Shown one piece after another: positions 1 to 8,252 of a stretch of 64,000 bases of DNA. The stretch is from an uncultured Atopobiaceae bacterium. GTDB taxonomy: Bacteria > Actinomycetota > Coriobacteriia > Coriobacteriales > Atopobiaceae. The stretch is from positions 40,615 through 104,614 of the forward strand of contig CALUNW010000010.1 in NCBI GenBank assembly GCA_944322145.1, written 5' to 3'. The notes under the pieces are model-generated. The model did no database searches and was not told where the DNA came from. It worked only from the letters and a program-made list of their open reading frames with translations. The position numbers were made by a program, and so were the translations under genes. How positions within the stretch are numbered: the stretch's first letter is position 1; each line of letters starts with the position of its first letter.

Positions 1-564
1 CAGGTCATCTCCGGCGTGTATACAGGCGAGGGCGAGGAGGGCAGCGTCTACGTCCAGGACTTCGAGGTGGCTTCCGACGGCATCGTGGAGTTTCCCCGCA
101 TCACCTCGGGCACGCTGGACGACCCCTACGACCGCTTCGTTGCGTTGAACGTGGGCGGCCTCTACGGCGTCTACAGCCACTTCATCCATCCCGACGACAT
201 TCTGGACGAGGAACGCGGCCGCGGGCTTTCGTGGGAGGAGCTCTACCGTCAGTACACCACGCGCCTGCAGTACGTCAACGACTGCCTCTCCAGCCTGAAA
301 TCTGCTACCGCCATGGAGGCGGCGGAATCCCTGCGTGTCGCCGAGCAGCTCGAGGTGGCGATCGAGGTGGGGCAGGATCGCGTCGAGGGCCGTTGCAACG
401 GCTTCACCGGCCAGGCGTACTGCTACTTCCGCACCGACGGCGTGGCCCGGGCGGACAATGACAGTTGCATGGTTACGCCCGTGAGCGACGTGGCCGGCGA
501 GCACTGGTACCTCGTCGAGGTCCTCGAGCCCACGTTCTCCTTCGCGCTGGAGGAGAGATCATGA
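1..564 (+). CDS. C-terminal part of a PelA/DUF2194-like protein (5' truncated)
   Basis: The frame is open from the first base of the window, so the gene begins upstream; the GTG at 16 is only an internal codon. About 187 residues are visible. The stretch YGVYSHFIHPDDILDEER resembles the end of carbohydrate-deacetylase/DUF2194-type proteins that accompany pelF in Gram-positive Pel clusters. The rest has no motif I recognise. Its TGA stop overlaps the pelF start in an ATGA, so it is translationally coupled to pelF and very likely belongs to the same exopolysaccharide operon. In Pel systems PelA deacetylates and hydrolyses the polymer outside the membrane; that role here is inferred from position and weak similarity only. 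Confidence 0.5.
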   Translation, partial: QVISGVYTGEGEEGSVYVQDFEVASDGIVEFPRITSGTLDDPYDRFVALNVGGLYGVYSHFIHPDDILDEERGRGLSWEELYRQYTTRLQYVNDCLSSLKSATAMEAAESLRVAEQLEVAIEVGQDRVEGRCNGFTGQAYCYFRTDGVARADNDSCMVTPVSDVAGEHWYLVEVLEPTFSFALEERS

Positions 565-1982
565 GAATATGCCTTATAGCCGAGGGGTGCTATCCCTATG
601 TGGCCGGAGGGGTGTCCTCCTGGGTCCAGATGCTCATCCAGGGTATGCCGGAGCACACCTTCGTCATCTACACCATCGCCGCGAACGAGTCCGACCGCGG
701 GAAGTTCAAGTACGAGCTGCCGGAGAACGTGGAGCGGGTGGAGGAGAACTTCCTCGACCAGTACATGGACACGAAGGTGAGAAGACCGCGGCGCAATGAC
801 CTCAAGCCCCAGGAGCGGAAGGCGCTGCTGGACCTCATAACCTCCAGCAAGCCCGACTGGGACACGCTTTTCGCCATGTTCTCCGGCGCTGGGAGCTATC
901 AGGCCAACGAGTTCTTGGCCAGCGACGCATTCCTGGACGTGCTGATGGCGGCGAGCGAGGACACGTTTCGCATGACCCCCTTCAACAACGTCTTCTGGAC
1001 CGTTCGTTCCATGCTGCTCCCCGTGCTCAACATCCTTCGCTGCCCCGTGCCGGATGTGGACGTGTTCCACGCGGTTTCTACGGGCTACGCCGGCCTGCTG
1101 GGTGCCCTTTTCCAATGGCGGACGGGCAAGCCCTTCGTTATCACCGAGCACGGCATCTACAGCCGCGAGCGCGAGGAGGAAATCCTGCGCGCCAAGTGGG
1201 TCGACGTCTACTTCAAGCGCACATGGATTGACTTCTTCCTGGGCATGGCATCGGCGGCGTACGACCATGCCGGCGTCATAGCTTCTCTCTTCCACCATGC
1301 GCGCGACCTCCAGATCGAGTACGGGGCACTCCCCGAGCGCTGCAGGGTCATTCCCAACGGCATCAAGCTCGAGCGCTTCGAGGGCATCGGCCCCCTGCCG
1401 CTCGAGCGGCAGGGCCTGACGCTCGGGGCGGTGATCCGGGTGGTCCCCATCAAAGACCTCAAGACCATGATCAATGCCTTTGCCCTGGTGCGCGCCAGGC
1501 GTTCAGACGCCACGCTCTACATGATCGGTCCCGCGGACGAGAATCCCGAGTACTACGACGAGTGTCTTGACCTCATCGACAACCTCGGCGTGAAGGGTGT
1601 CGAGTTCGTGGGTCGCGTGGACGTTGCCGAGTGGTACGGCAGGCTCGACATGGTGCTGCTGAGCAGCATCAGCGAGGGCCAGCCCTACGCCGTGCTCGAG
1701 GCCATGGCGAGCCGTCGCCCCGTGGTGGCGACGGACGTGGGCTCGTGCCGCGAGCTTCTCGAGGGCAATGGCGACGGTCTGGGCGCAGCGGGCGTCGTGG
1801 TGCCGGTGATGAGCCCGGACATCATGGCAGACGCCATCCTCGAGCTGGCGGAGGACCGCGCTGGGCTGAGCCGCATGGGCGAGAGCGGCCACGAGCGGGT
1901 GAGCCGCTTCTATCGCGAGGACGACTTCTTGGCCACCTACAAAGACTTGTATCAGGAGGTGGGCGACGCATGGCGGGCGTAG
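561..1982 (+). CDS. pelF: PelF-type glycosyltransferase (GT4, exopolysaccharide)
   Basis: The 473-residue protein starts at the ATG at 561, preceded by GGAGGAGAG. The N-terminus MRICLIAEGCYPYVAGGVSS is the nucleotide-sugar-binding Gly loop typical of PelF. The C-terminal Rossmann domain carries the retaining GT4 signature SEGQPYAVLEAM (the E-x7-E motif), followed by RRPVVATDVGSCREL. PelF is the cytosolic UDP-sugar-dependent transferase that polymerises Pel, an N-acetylgalactosamine-rich polysaccharide, in partnership with PelG. The gene overlaps both neighbours (4 bp upstream, 13 bp with pelG). The length matches the family. Confidence is high for the family; the actual polymer is not shown by the sequence. 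Confidence 0.9.
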   Translation: MRICLIAEGCYPYVAGGVSSWVQMLIQGMPEHTFVIYTIAANESDRGKFKYELPENVERVEENFLDQYMDTKVRRPRRNDLKPQERKALLDLITSSKPDWDTLFAMFSGAGSYQANEFLASDAFLDVLMAASEDTFRMTPFNNVFWTVRSMLLPVLNILRCPVPDVDVFHAVSTGYAGLLGALFQWRTGKPFVITEHGIYSREREEEILRAKWVDVYFKRTWIDFFLGMASAAYDHAGVIASLFHHARDLQIEYGALPERCRVIPNGIKLERFEGIGPLPLERQGLTLGAVIRVVPIKDLKTMINAFALVRARRSDATLYMIGPADENPEYYDECLDLIDNLGVKGVEFVGRVDVAEWYGRLDMVLLSSISEGQPYAVLEAMASRRPVVATDVGSCRELLEGNGDGLGAAGVVVPVMSPDIMADAILELAEDRAGLSRMGESGHERVSRFYREDDFLATYKDLYQEVGDAWRA

Positions 1983-3499
1983 GCTTCGAGCTCAAGAAGC
2001 TCTTCCGCCGTCGCGGCGGATACATGAATGCCCTTCGGGCCTATGCCACCACCGCGATGGTCACCGAGGGTCCCATGGTGCTCTGCATCGTTATGCTGTT
2101 CGCCACGCGCCTGCTGCTGCGCCTGTGGGGGACGGGGTATGCTGACCAAGAGGTCTACCTGATCAGCATCACCTACATCATGATCTTCTCGCTCATCCTG
2201 TCTAACACGTTCCTCATGTTCTCGGACCGCTTCATATCGGACTGCATATACGAGGACCACAAGGACCAGATTCTACCGTCCTTCTTTAGCCTCGTTGCCT
2301 ACCTGCTGCTTCTCGGGGGCGTGGTCGCAGGCATTTATCTGCTGCTTCTTGACATCCCGCTTCTGCACAAGGTGCTCAACTTCCTGCAGTTCGAGACTAT
2401 GCTCATCGTCTGGGTGCAGATGGCGTATCTCTCCGCCATCAAGAAGTACCTCAAAGTTCTGACGGGCTTCTTGGCGTCCGCTCTGCTTGCCGTAGGCGGC
2501 GCCGCACTGCTCATGTTCTTGCGGGTGGAGCCCCTGACGGCGGCCTTTCTGGGGGGTACTGCCGGCTACCTGCTGATGATGCTGCTCTATATGCAGGAGC
2601 TTGTGAGCTTCTATCCCATGGGCCGCTTAAGCCTCGTGGTGCTCTTCCCGTACCTGGACAAGTACAAGAGCCTGATCGCAACGGGGTTCTTCTCGGCGCT
2701 CGGTCTGTTTGGCCACAACTTCGTCTACTGGTTCAGCGAGTATCACACCACCGTCATCGACAACATGGTCTACTGCATGAAGTATGACGTCGCCTGCTTC
2801 TGGGCCAGTTTGACCATCATTCCGTATCTGGTGATCAACGTGGTGTCGCTCGAGGTCAACTTCTACAAGGCGTATCGAACGTACTTTGACACCATTTTGT
2901 ACGGGGGGACCTTGGAAGACATCCGCACGGAGAACCGCAACCTGGGCCGTGCGCTGTTCCGCGAGCTTGCCCATGTGTTCGAGTTGCAGTTCTTTGTGGA
3001 GCTCCTCTGCATTACCTTCCTGGGCAACTTCCTGCAGAATACGGCGTTTGACCTGGAGATGCTCTCGATCTTCCGCTACCTGTGCGTGGGGTACTGCTTC
3101 TTCGTGCTGGTGAAGAGCATCGTGATCTTGTTGCTGTACTTCGACGACCGCAGGGGCGCGCTGATCTTCAGCGGTCTCTTTGTCGCACTGAGCATCGTGT
3201 TCTCCGCCCTGATGCTGCTGGCTGGCATCGACTGGTACGGCATCGGCTTCCTCGCCGCAGGCGTCGTGTGCTCGATTGCGGGTCTCTACTATCTGCACGG
3301 CTATATTGAGCGCCTGGAGTATCAGGTTTTCTGTCGCCAGCCGCTCTTCTACGAGGAACCCGAGGGCGTCTTCAAACGCCTGGCAGACCTGGTGAACGAG
3401 GAGGAGCGTCGCGTGAGCCTGAAGCACCAGTACCGAGAGAAGGAGCGTGGCCGAAAGGAGCGCGCGAACAATGAGGGCCAGGAGGGGAGGAAGTCGTGA
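1970..3499 (+). CDS. pelG: PelG-type polysaccharide export membrane protein
   Basis: The 509-residue protein begins at the ATG at 1970, inside the end of pelF, with AGGAGG just upstream. The N-terminus MAGVGFELKKLFRRRGGY followed by LRAYATTAMVTEGPM is characteristic of PelG. The remainder is about a dozen hydrophobic segments, as in the MOP/flippase-like superfamily, with a charged C-terminal tail rich in Arg, Lys and Glu. PelG is the inner-membrane transporter that works with PelF to extrude nascent Pel. A GTGA overlap couples it to the CotH gene downstream. Confidence 0.9.
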   Translation: MAGVGFELKKLFRRRGGYMNALRAYATTAMVTEGPMVLCIVMLFATRLLLRLWGTGYADQEVYLISITYIMIFSLILSNTFLMFSDRFISDCIYEDHKDQILPSFFSLVAYLLLLGGVVAGIYLLLLDIPLLHKVLNFLQFETMLIVWVQMAYLSAIKKYLKVLTGFLASALLAVGGAALLMFLRVEPLTAAFLGGTAGYLLMMLLYMQELVSFYPMGRLSLVVLFPYLDKYKSLIATGFFSALGLFGHNFVYWFSEYHTTVIDNMVYCMKYDVACFWASLTIIPYLVINVVSLEVNFYKAYRTYFDTILYGGTLEDIRTENRNLGRALFRELAHVFELQFFVELLCITFLGNFLQNTAFDLEMLSIFRYLCVGYCFFVLVKSIVILLLYFDDRRGALIFSGLFVALSIVFSALMLLAGIDWYGIGFLAAGVVCSIAGLYYLHGYIERLEYQVFCRQPLFYEEPEGVFKRLADLVNEEERRVSLKHQYREKERGRKERANNEGQEGRKS

Positions 3500-5280
3500 G
3501 AAGGTTCGAGCTGAAGCCGGCGTATCTGGCCGCCGTGGCGGGAATCCTCCTGCTTCTGGGTCTGGCCCTTGGCGCGTCGAGCCTGCGTCGCACGAGCGCC
3601 CCGACAGAGGGGGACGAGCAGGTCATCGAGGCCGTCGATGACGAGCGGGGCGACGAGCAGGAGACCGGCGGCTTCCACGTTGCCGAGGGCGGGGACATAG
3701 ACGACGGTCTCAACGAGGACAAGAGCGTCTACGCCGAGGACGATCCCGACTCGATTGTGTGCTTCTACGTCACGGTGCGCTACGGCAGCGAGGCGCGGGG
3801 CACCAACCACACCTTTAACGAGGTGAACAGCGCTATTCGCTTTGTGGACAGCGCTCATGTGGACAACGACGTGTACGCCGACGCCCTGGTCCAGGTGGGT
3901 AACGAGGAGGGCCCGCAGCCGGGCATGCTGGGCTACGGAGAGACCGAGTCCAACGCGACGATCCGCGTACGCGGCAACTCGTCCACGACGATGCCGCAGA
4001 AAAGCTACAAGCTCTCCCTCAATGACGAGGCGGGGACCTGGCGGGGGCAGAGCAACATAGCCTTGAACAAGCACATCTTCGATGCCACGCGCGTCAGGAA
4101 CAAGCTGTACTTCGACCTGGCGAAGAATCTCTCCGACGTGCCGAGCGAGCGCACCCAGTTTGCCCGCGTGTTCATCAAGGACGAGACCTCCGGCGCCACC
4201 GAGTTCGAGGACTACGGCCTGTTCACCCAGATTGAGGTGCCCACCAAGAAGTACCTCGCCAACCACGGGCTTGATCGAGCGGGATATCTCTACAAGGTCA
4301 TCAGCTTCAACTTCGAGCCAAATGACCTCATCAAGAACTTCGATGACGAGGGATTCGACCAAGCTGCGATGGACACCGTTATCAGCTGTCGGGGGCGCGA
4401 GGACAACGCGCGCCTGCTGGAGCTGATCGAGGCGGTCAATGACGTCACCATCGACATCAACGACGTGTTGGACACCTACTTTGACCGCGACAACTATTTC
4501 CAGTGGCTCGCGTTCAACCTGCTGATGGGCAACAGGGACACCACCATGCAGAACTATTACCTGTACAGTCCTCTTAACGGCAGCAAGTGGTACATCATTC
4601 CCTGGGACGGCGACACGAGCCTGATGCGCAACGAGTACCAGATGGAGGATGGCGAGAAGATCGCGGACTGGGAATGGGGCATTGGAAATTACTGGGGCAT
4701 AGTTCTTCACCAGCGCGTGCTGAAGAACGACCGCTGCCGTGAGGAGCTCGCCGCCACCGTGGAGGAGATGCACGAGTGGCTGAACAAGGAGACCGTGGAC
4801 GAGATGCTCGCCGACTACTACGAGACGGTGGAGCCCTACCTCTACGCCATGCCCGACTACCTGAACCTTCAGCACACTCGCGAGGAGGTCGAGAGCATCC
4901 TCGCGACCATGGGCGATGAGGTGGAGGAGAACTACGCCAACTTCGTCGACAGCCTGGACGACCCGATGCCCTTCTGGCTGTATGACGCAGAGCCTAATGA
5001 GGACCAAGTTCGCCTGAGCTGGGGCGCTGCCTATGACTTCGAGGGCAGCTCCTTCACCTACGACGTCGTCGTGAGTCGCTACCCCGACATGCGTGACCCG
5101 CTGTTCAGCCAGCAGGGGCTGTCGGCGACCGAGGCGAGCGTTCCCCGAGAGGCCCTAGGGGACGGCGAGTTCTACTGGCGGGTGGTTGCCACCCGCTCCG
5201 ATGGTCAGACCGTGCCGGCAATGAACCAGGTCGGGGTGGGCGAGGAGTTCTATCCCGGCGTCTACAGCTTCGTGCTGTGA
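3496..5280 (+). CDS. CotH kinase family protein, membrane-anchored
   Basis: A 594-residue protein with a GTG start in a GTGA overlap with pelG, after GGAGGGGAGG. Residues about 9-29 form one hydrophobic segment (signal anchor), so the rest is predicted extracellular. The central region is a CotH domain: IRVRGNSSTTMPQKSYKL, then GNRDTTMQNYYLY and the IIPWDGDTSL motif carrying the metal-binding Asp. The last 100 or so residues (RLSWGAAYDFEGSSF, then a Ser/Arg-rich region) look like a fibronectin type III fold. CotH was defined as a protein kinase of Bacillus spore coat proteins. In pel-like loci it sits beside VTC and DUF4956 genes, as here, and its substrate there is unknown. Confidence 0.85.
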   Translation: MRRFELKPAYLAAVAGILLLLGLALGASSLRRTSAPTEGDEQVIEAVDDERGDEQETGGFHVAEGGDIDDGLNEDKSVYAEDDPDSIVCFYVTVRYGSEARGTNHTFNEVNSAIRFVDSAHVDNDVYADALVQVGNEEGPQPGMLGYGETESNATIRVRGNSSTTMPQKSYKLSLNDEAGTWRGQSNIALNKHIFDATRVRNKLYFDLAKNLSDVPSERTQFARVFIKDETSGATEFEDYGLFTQIEVPTKKYLANHGLDRAGYLYKVISFNFEPNDLIKNFDDEGFDQAAMDTVISCRGREDNARLLELIEAVNDVTIDINDVLDTYFDRDNYFQWLAFNLLMGNRDTTMQNYYLYSPLNGSKWYIIPWDGDTSLMRNEYQMEDGEKIADWEWGIGNYWGIVLHQRVLKNDRCREELAATVEEMHEWLNKETVDEMLADYYETVEPYLYAMPDYLNLQHTREEVESILATMGDEVEENYANFVDSLDDPMPFWLYDAEPNEDQVRLSWGAAYDFEGSSFTYDVVVSRYPDMRDPLFSQQGLSATEASVPREALGDGEFYWRVVATRSDGQTVPAMNQVGVGEEFYPGVYSFVL

Positions 5281-5290
5281 CGGGGGCGTC

Positions 5291-5998
5291 ATGAAGACCT
5301 ATCGTCACGAGCAGAAGTACCTGATTCACGAGGCGCAGTACCTCCCGCTTCGCTCTGCGCTCTCGGCGCTCATGGAACGAGACAGCCATGTGGGTCCCGA
5401 TGGGGAGTACATGCTGCGCAGCCTGTACTTCGATGACATGTACCGCACCGCGTACGAGGACAAGATGGCGGGCGTCTATGCGCGCAAGAAGTACCGCATC
5501 CGCGTCTACGACTGCGCGCGCGACCGCATCAACCTCGAGTGCAAGTACAAGCAGGGGCCCTACATCTCCAAGGAGTCCCTGTCCCTGAGCGTCGAGGAGT
5601 ACGAGTGCATCCGCGCGGGTGAGTGCGGCTTTTTGCTGGGGAAGGACTCGCCTATGGCGCGGGAGTTCTACCTCGACTGGCAGACGCGCCTGCTGCGTCC
5701 CGTTGCGGTGGTGGACTACGAGCGGGAGCCCTACGTGATGAATGCGGGCACCGTGCGCATCACCTTCGACAAGAACCTGCGCGCCGTGGCGCCATCCGAG
5801 GGACTTTTCGACGTGAAGGCCCCCTCGAGGGCCGTGCTTGCTCCGGGGCAGCTGATCATGGAGGTAAAGTTCACCGGCTATCTGCCCGAACGGGTGCGGC
5901 GCATCTTCGCGACACGCAACATGACCCAGACCTCTGCCTCCAAGTTCTGCATGTGCGTTGACCGACTGAACGGCGTTATGCCCCGGCTGAGCGCCTGA
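5291..5998 (+). CDS. VTC domain (polyphosphate polymerase-like) protein
   Basis: The 235-residue protein is a stand-alone VTC domain with no SPX domain. Visible family features are the N-terminal YRHEQKYLI strand, SLYFDD, the basic run RKKYRIRVY, LECKYKQGPYISKE, and the C-terminal EVKFTGYLPE. These line the basic tunnel where fungal Vtc4 transfers phosphate from ATP to a growing polyphosphate chain. It lies 10 bp after the CotH gene and 25 bp before the DUF4956 gene, so the three form one transcription unit. Function in the pel-like locus is unknown; making or transferring a phosphate chain for the polysaccharide is a guess from the domain. Confidence 0.85.
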   Translation: MKTYRHEQKYLIHEAQYLPLRSALSALMERDSHVGPDGEYMLRSLYFDDMYRTAYEDKMAGVYARKKYRIRVYDCARDRINLECKYKQGPYISKESLSLSVEEYECIRAGECGFLLGKDSPMAREFYLDWQTRLLRPVAVVDYEREPYVMNAGTVRITFDKNLRAVAPSEGLFDVKAPSRAVLAPGQLIMEVKFTGYLPERVRRIFATRNMTQTSASKFCMCVDRLNGVMPRLSA

Positions 5999-6023
5999 CG
6001 AGAGAAGGAAGGGACGATACCCT

Positions 6024-6713
6024 ATGGACGAGCCGACTCAGACAACATTTGCCGACATGTTCAAGAACTCGTTTTTGAACATGTTCCCCGAGACCGTCGA
6101 TCCCTGGCAGCTGGTTACCGTGCTGGCGGTGTCGCTTCTGCTGGGCCTGTGCATCTACGCCGTCTATCGGCGATGCTTCATGGGAGTGGTGTACGACCAC
6201 TCATTTGCCATCTCGCTTGTGATCATGACGGTTCTGGTGTCCGTGATCATCGTGACCATCAGCTCAAACGTCATGCTCTCGCTCGGTATGGTCGGTGCCC
6301 TCTCCATCGTGCGCTACCGTACGGCGGTGAAGAGTCCCCTCGACCTCATGTTCTTGTTTTGGGCCATCACGACGGGCATCGCGGTGGGGGCGACCTATTA
6401 CTACATCGGCATCGTTGCGTTCCTGTTTGTCGCGGTGGTGTTCTTCGTCCTTCGAAATGTGAGGGGTGGCAGCGAGACGTACATGCTCGTGCTGGAGTGC
6501 TCGGCCGATCTCCCCGTCGAGGAGGAGGTGCGCCGCGCGCTTGCGAGCTATCAGACCAAGGTGCGCTCCAAGGTGGTGCGCAACAATCGCGCGGAGCTGA
6601 CCGTCGAGGTGCTCATGAAGGATGACAACATGAACGTCGTGAACGTCATCAGCCAGATCGAGGGCGTAGACAACGTGACGATGGTTCAGTATCGCGGCAG
6701 CTACGACGCGTAG
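6024..6713 (+). CDS. DUF4956 membrane protein
   Basis: The 229-residue protein has four hydrophobic segments at about residues 31-47, 67-85, 112-127 and 129-148, with the family hallmark loop SLGMVGALSIVRYRTAVKSP between the second and third. The C-terminal 75 residues are a soluble cytosolic domain predicted as alpha/beta (EEEVRRALASYQTKVRSK, then a beta-rich end). DUF4956 proteins regularly neighbour VTC and CotH genes, but no biochemical role is established that I know of. It is the last gene of the exopolysaccharide operon and ends 11 bp from the convergent HPt gene. Confidence 0.85.
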   Translation: MDEPTQTTFADMFKNSFLNMFPETVDPWQLVTVLAVSLLLGLCIYAVYRRCFMGVVYDHSFAISLVIMTVLVSVIIVTISSNVMLSLGMVGALSIVRYRTAVKSPLDLMFLFWAITTGIAVGATYYYIGIVAFLFVAVVFFVLRNVRGGSETYMLVLECSADLPVEEEVRRALASYQTKVRSKVVRNNRAELTVEVLMKDDNMNVVNVISQIEGVDNVTMVQYRGSYDA

Positions 6714-6724
6714 CCCTGGCGCCG

Positions 6725-7063
6725 CTAGCCAATCGCGCGCAGCACGGCGTCGCGGGCGTCCGCGAGCGCGGGCATGAGTCGCTCGGCCTCCGCGCGGTCC
6801 CCTGCGCGCAGGGCCGTGAGAACGCCCATCGCCAGCTCGGCCAGCGTCTTCATGGAGAGGTTCGCCGCCGCTCCCTTGAGCGTGTGGGCGGCGGCGCGCG
6901 CCGCGTCGTCGTCGCCCCGCTCCATCGCGCGAACCAGCTCGTCATAGGACGTGTCCTGCGCAAAGATGCCGAGCAGCCGCTCGTAGAGCTGCTCGTTGCC
7001 AAGAACGCGGCCGAGGCCGTCCTCGACGTCCACCCCTGCTGCCTCGAGCTCCTCGCGCCTCAT
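6725..7063 (-). CDS. HPt phosphotransfer protein
   Basis: This 112-residue protein is a single histidine-phosphotransfer domain. The signature AAHTLKGAAANLS places the phospho-accepting His at residue 60. HPt proteins shuttle phosphate between the receiver of a hybrid kinase and a response regulator. The start overlaps the stop of the receiver-HD-GYP gene by 4 bp, and a GAGAGGAGG Shine-Dalgarno lies inside that gene. The obvious donor is the hybrid kinase at 15567-18098 and the obvious acceptor is the receiver of the upstream gene. That circuit is inferred from neighbourhood. Confidence 0.9.
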   Translation of the reverse strand: MRREELEAAGVDVEDGLGRVLGNEQLYERLLGIFAQDTSYDELVRAMERGDDDAARAAAHTLKGAAANLSMKTLAELAMGVLTALRAGDRAEAERLMPALADARDAVLRAIG

Positions 7064-8211
7064 CGGGAGCCCTCCTCTCTCGTCTCATACATCGTGCTCA
7101 TAAGAGGCTCGACCTCACGGAACGCCGTCAGGAGTTGGGGATTGAAGGTCCCGCACTCCCCTCCGCAGATCATCCCGACCGCCTTCTCGCGCCCGAAGGC
7201 GCCCTTGTACACGCGCTTGGAGCGAAGGGCGTCGTAGACGTCCGCGAGGGCCACCACCTGGGACCAGGTGGTCAGGTCGCTGCCGCCGAGGCCGTCGGGG
7301 TAGCCGCGGCCGTCCCAGCGCTCGTGGTGGTGGCGGGCGATGTCCACGGCGTACGGGTATGCCCCGCTCTGGTGCAGCTGGGGAATGCCCTCGAGCATCT
7401 GCGCCCCGACTATCGTGTGCGTCTTCATGACCTCGAACTCGTCCGAGGTGAGCTTGCCCGGCTTTCCGAGGATCGCGTCCGGTATGGCGATCTTCCCGAC
7501 GTCGTGCATGATGGAGGCAAGCGCGATGCTCGCCACGTCGCTGGAGGAGAGGCCGCTTCCCAGCGAGGTCTCCGTGAGCATGATGCGCGTGATGTCGTGG
7601 ATGCGCCGCACGTGCCCGCCCGACTCTCCGTCCCTGAACTCGATCGCCGTCGCAAGGGCCTCGATCATGCCCTGGTTGAGCTCGATGATCTGTGCCGCGC
7701 GGCGCAGCAGCTCGTCCTGCTGCCGCTCGACCACGCCGCTCAGGCGCCGCCTTGCCGCAAAGAGCTCGACGACGGACCCCACGCGCCGCTGGACCACGTG
7801 GGGTATCACCGGCTTCTCTATGACGTCCATGACGCCCAGCTCGTAGGCGGCGCGCGTGACCTCCGCGTCGGCCTCCGCACTGATGAGGAACACGGGGATG
7901 CGCAGCATGAGGCCGCGCTCGTCGAGCCGGCGCAGCACCTCGAGCCCGTTCATCCGTCTCATCTGGTAGTCGAGAAGAACGGAGCAGTAGCGGGCGGGGT
8001 CGGCGAGGATGAGGTCGAGGCCCACGTCCCCGTCCTCGGCCTCCTCGATGCGGTAGTGCTCGGAAAAGATGGCGGCGAGGACGGTCCGGTTGATGACGTC
8101 GTCGTCGATGATGAGCATCGTCTGCGGGCCGGCCGGGGCGTCCGCCAGCGGCGCATACTCGTCGATGAGCCCGAGCATTCGCTCGAGGTCGTTGCCAGGG
8201 GGAGGGCACAT
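7060..8211 (-). CDS. Response regulator with receiver and HD-GYP domains (c-di-GMP phosphodiesterase)
   Basis: The 383-residue protein has a receiver at about residues 30-150 (acidic pocket IIDDD, phospho-acceptor Asp81 in VLLDYQMRRMNG, Lys133 in IEKPV). An HD-GYP domain follows at about 175-370: SGGHVRRI, the HD pair in IMHDVGKIAIPD at 236-237, HHHERWDGRGYPDG with GYP at 303-305, and ALADVYDAL. All metal-binding positions expected of an active c-di-GMP phosphodiesterase are present. It is cotranscribed with the GGDEF gene upstream (41 bp gap) and the HPt gene downstream (overlap), so synthesis and phosphorelay-controlled breakdown of c-di-GMP share one operon. Confidence 0.92.
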   Translation of the reverse strand: MCPPPGNDLERMLGLIDEYAPLADAPAGPQTMLIIDDDVINRTVLAAIFSEHYRIEEAEDGDVGLDLILADPARYCSVLLDYQMRRMNGLEVLRRLDERGLMLRIPVFLISAEADAEVTRAAYELGVMDVIEKPVIPHVVQRRVGSVVELFAARRRLSGVVERQQDELLRRAAQIIELNQGMIEALATAIEFRDGESGGHVRRIHDITRIMLTETSLGSGLSSSDVASIALASIMHDVGKIAIPDAILGKPGKLTSDEFEVMKTHTIVGAQMLEGIPQLHQSGAYPYAVDIARHHHERWDGRGYPDGLGGSDLTTWSQVVALADVYDALRSKRVYKGAFGREKAVGMICGGECGTFNPQLLTAFREVEPLMSTMYETREEGSR

Positions 8212-8252
8212 GCCTCATCGCCTCCGCGTCGTCGCGTTCTTCTCGGCCCCGC

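Noticed and set aside
3349..5007. A 552-residue minus-strand frame opposite the CotH gene
   Set aside because: Shadow frame with repetitive V/H/L/G composition and no ribosome-binding site.
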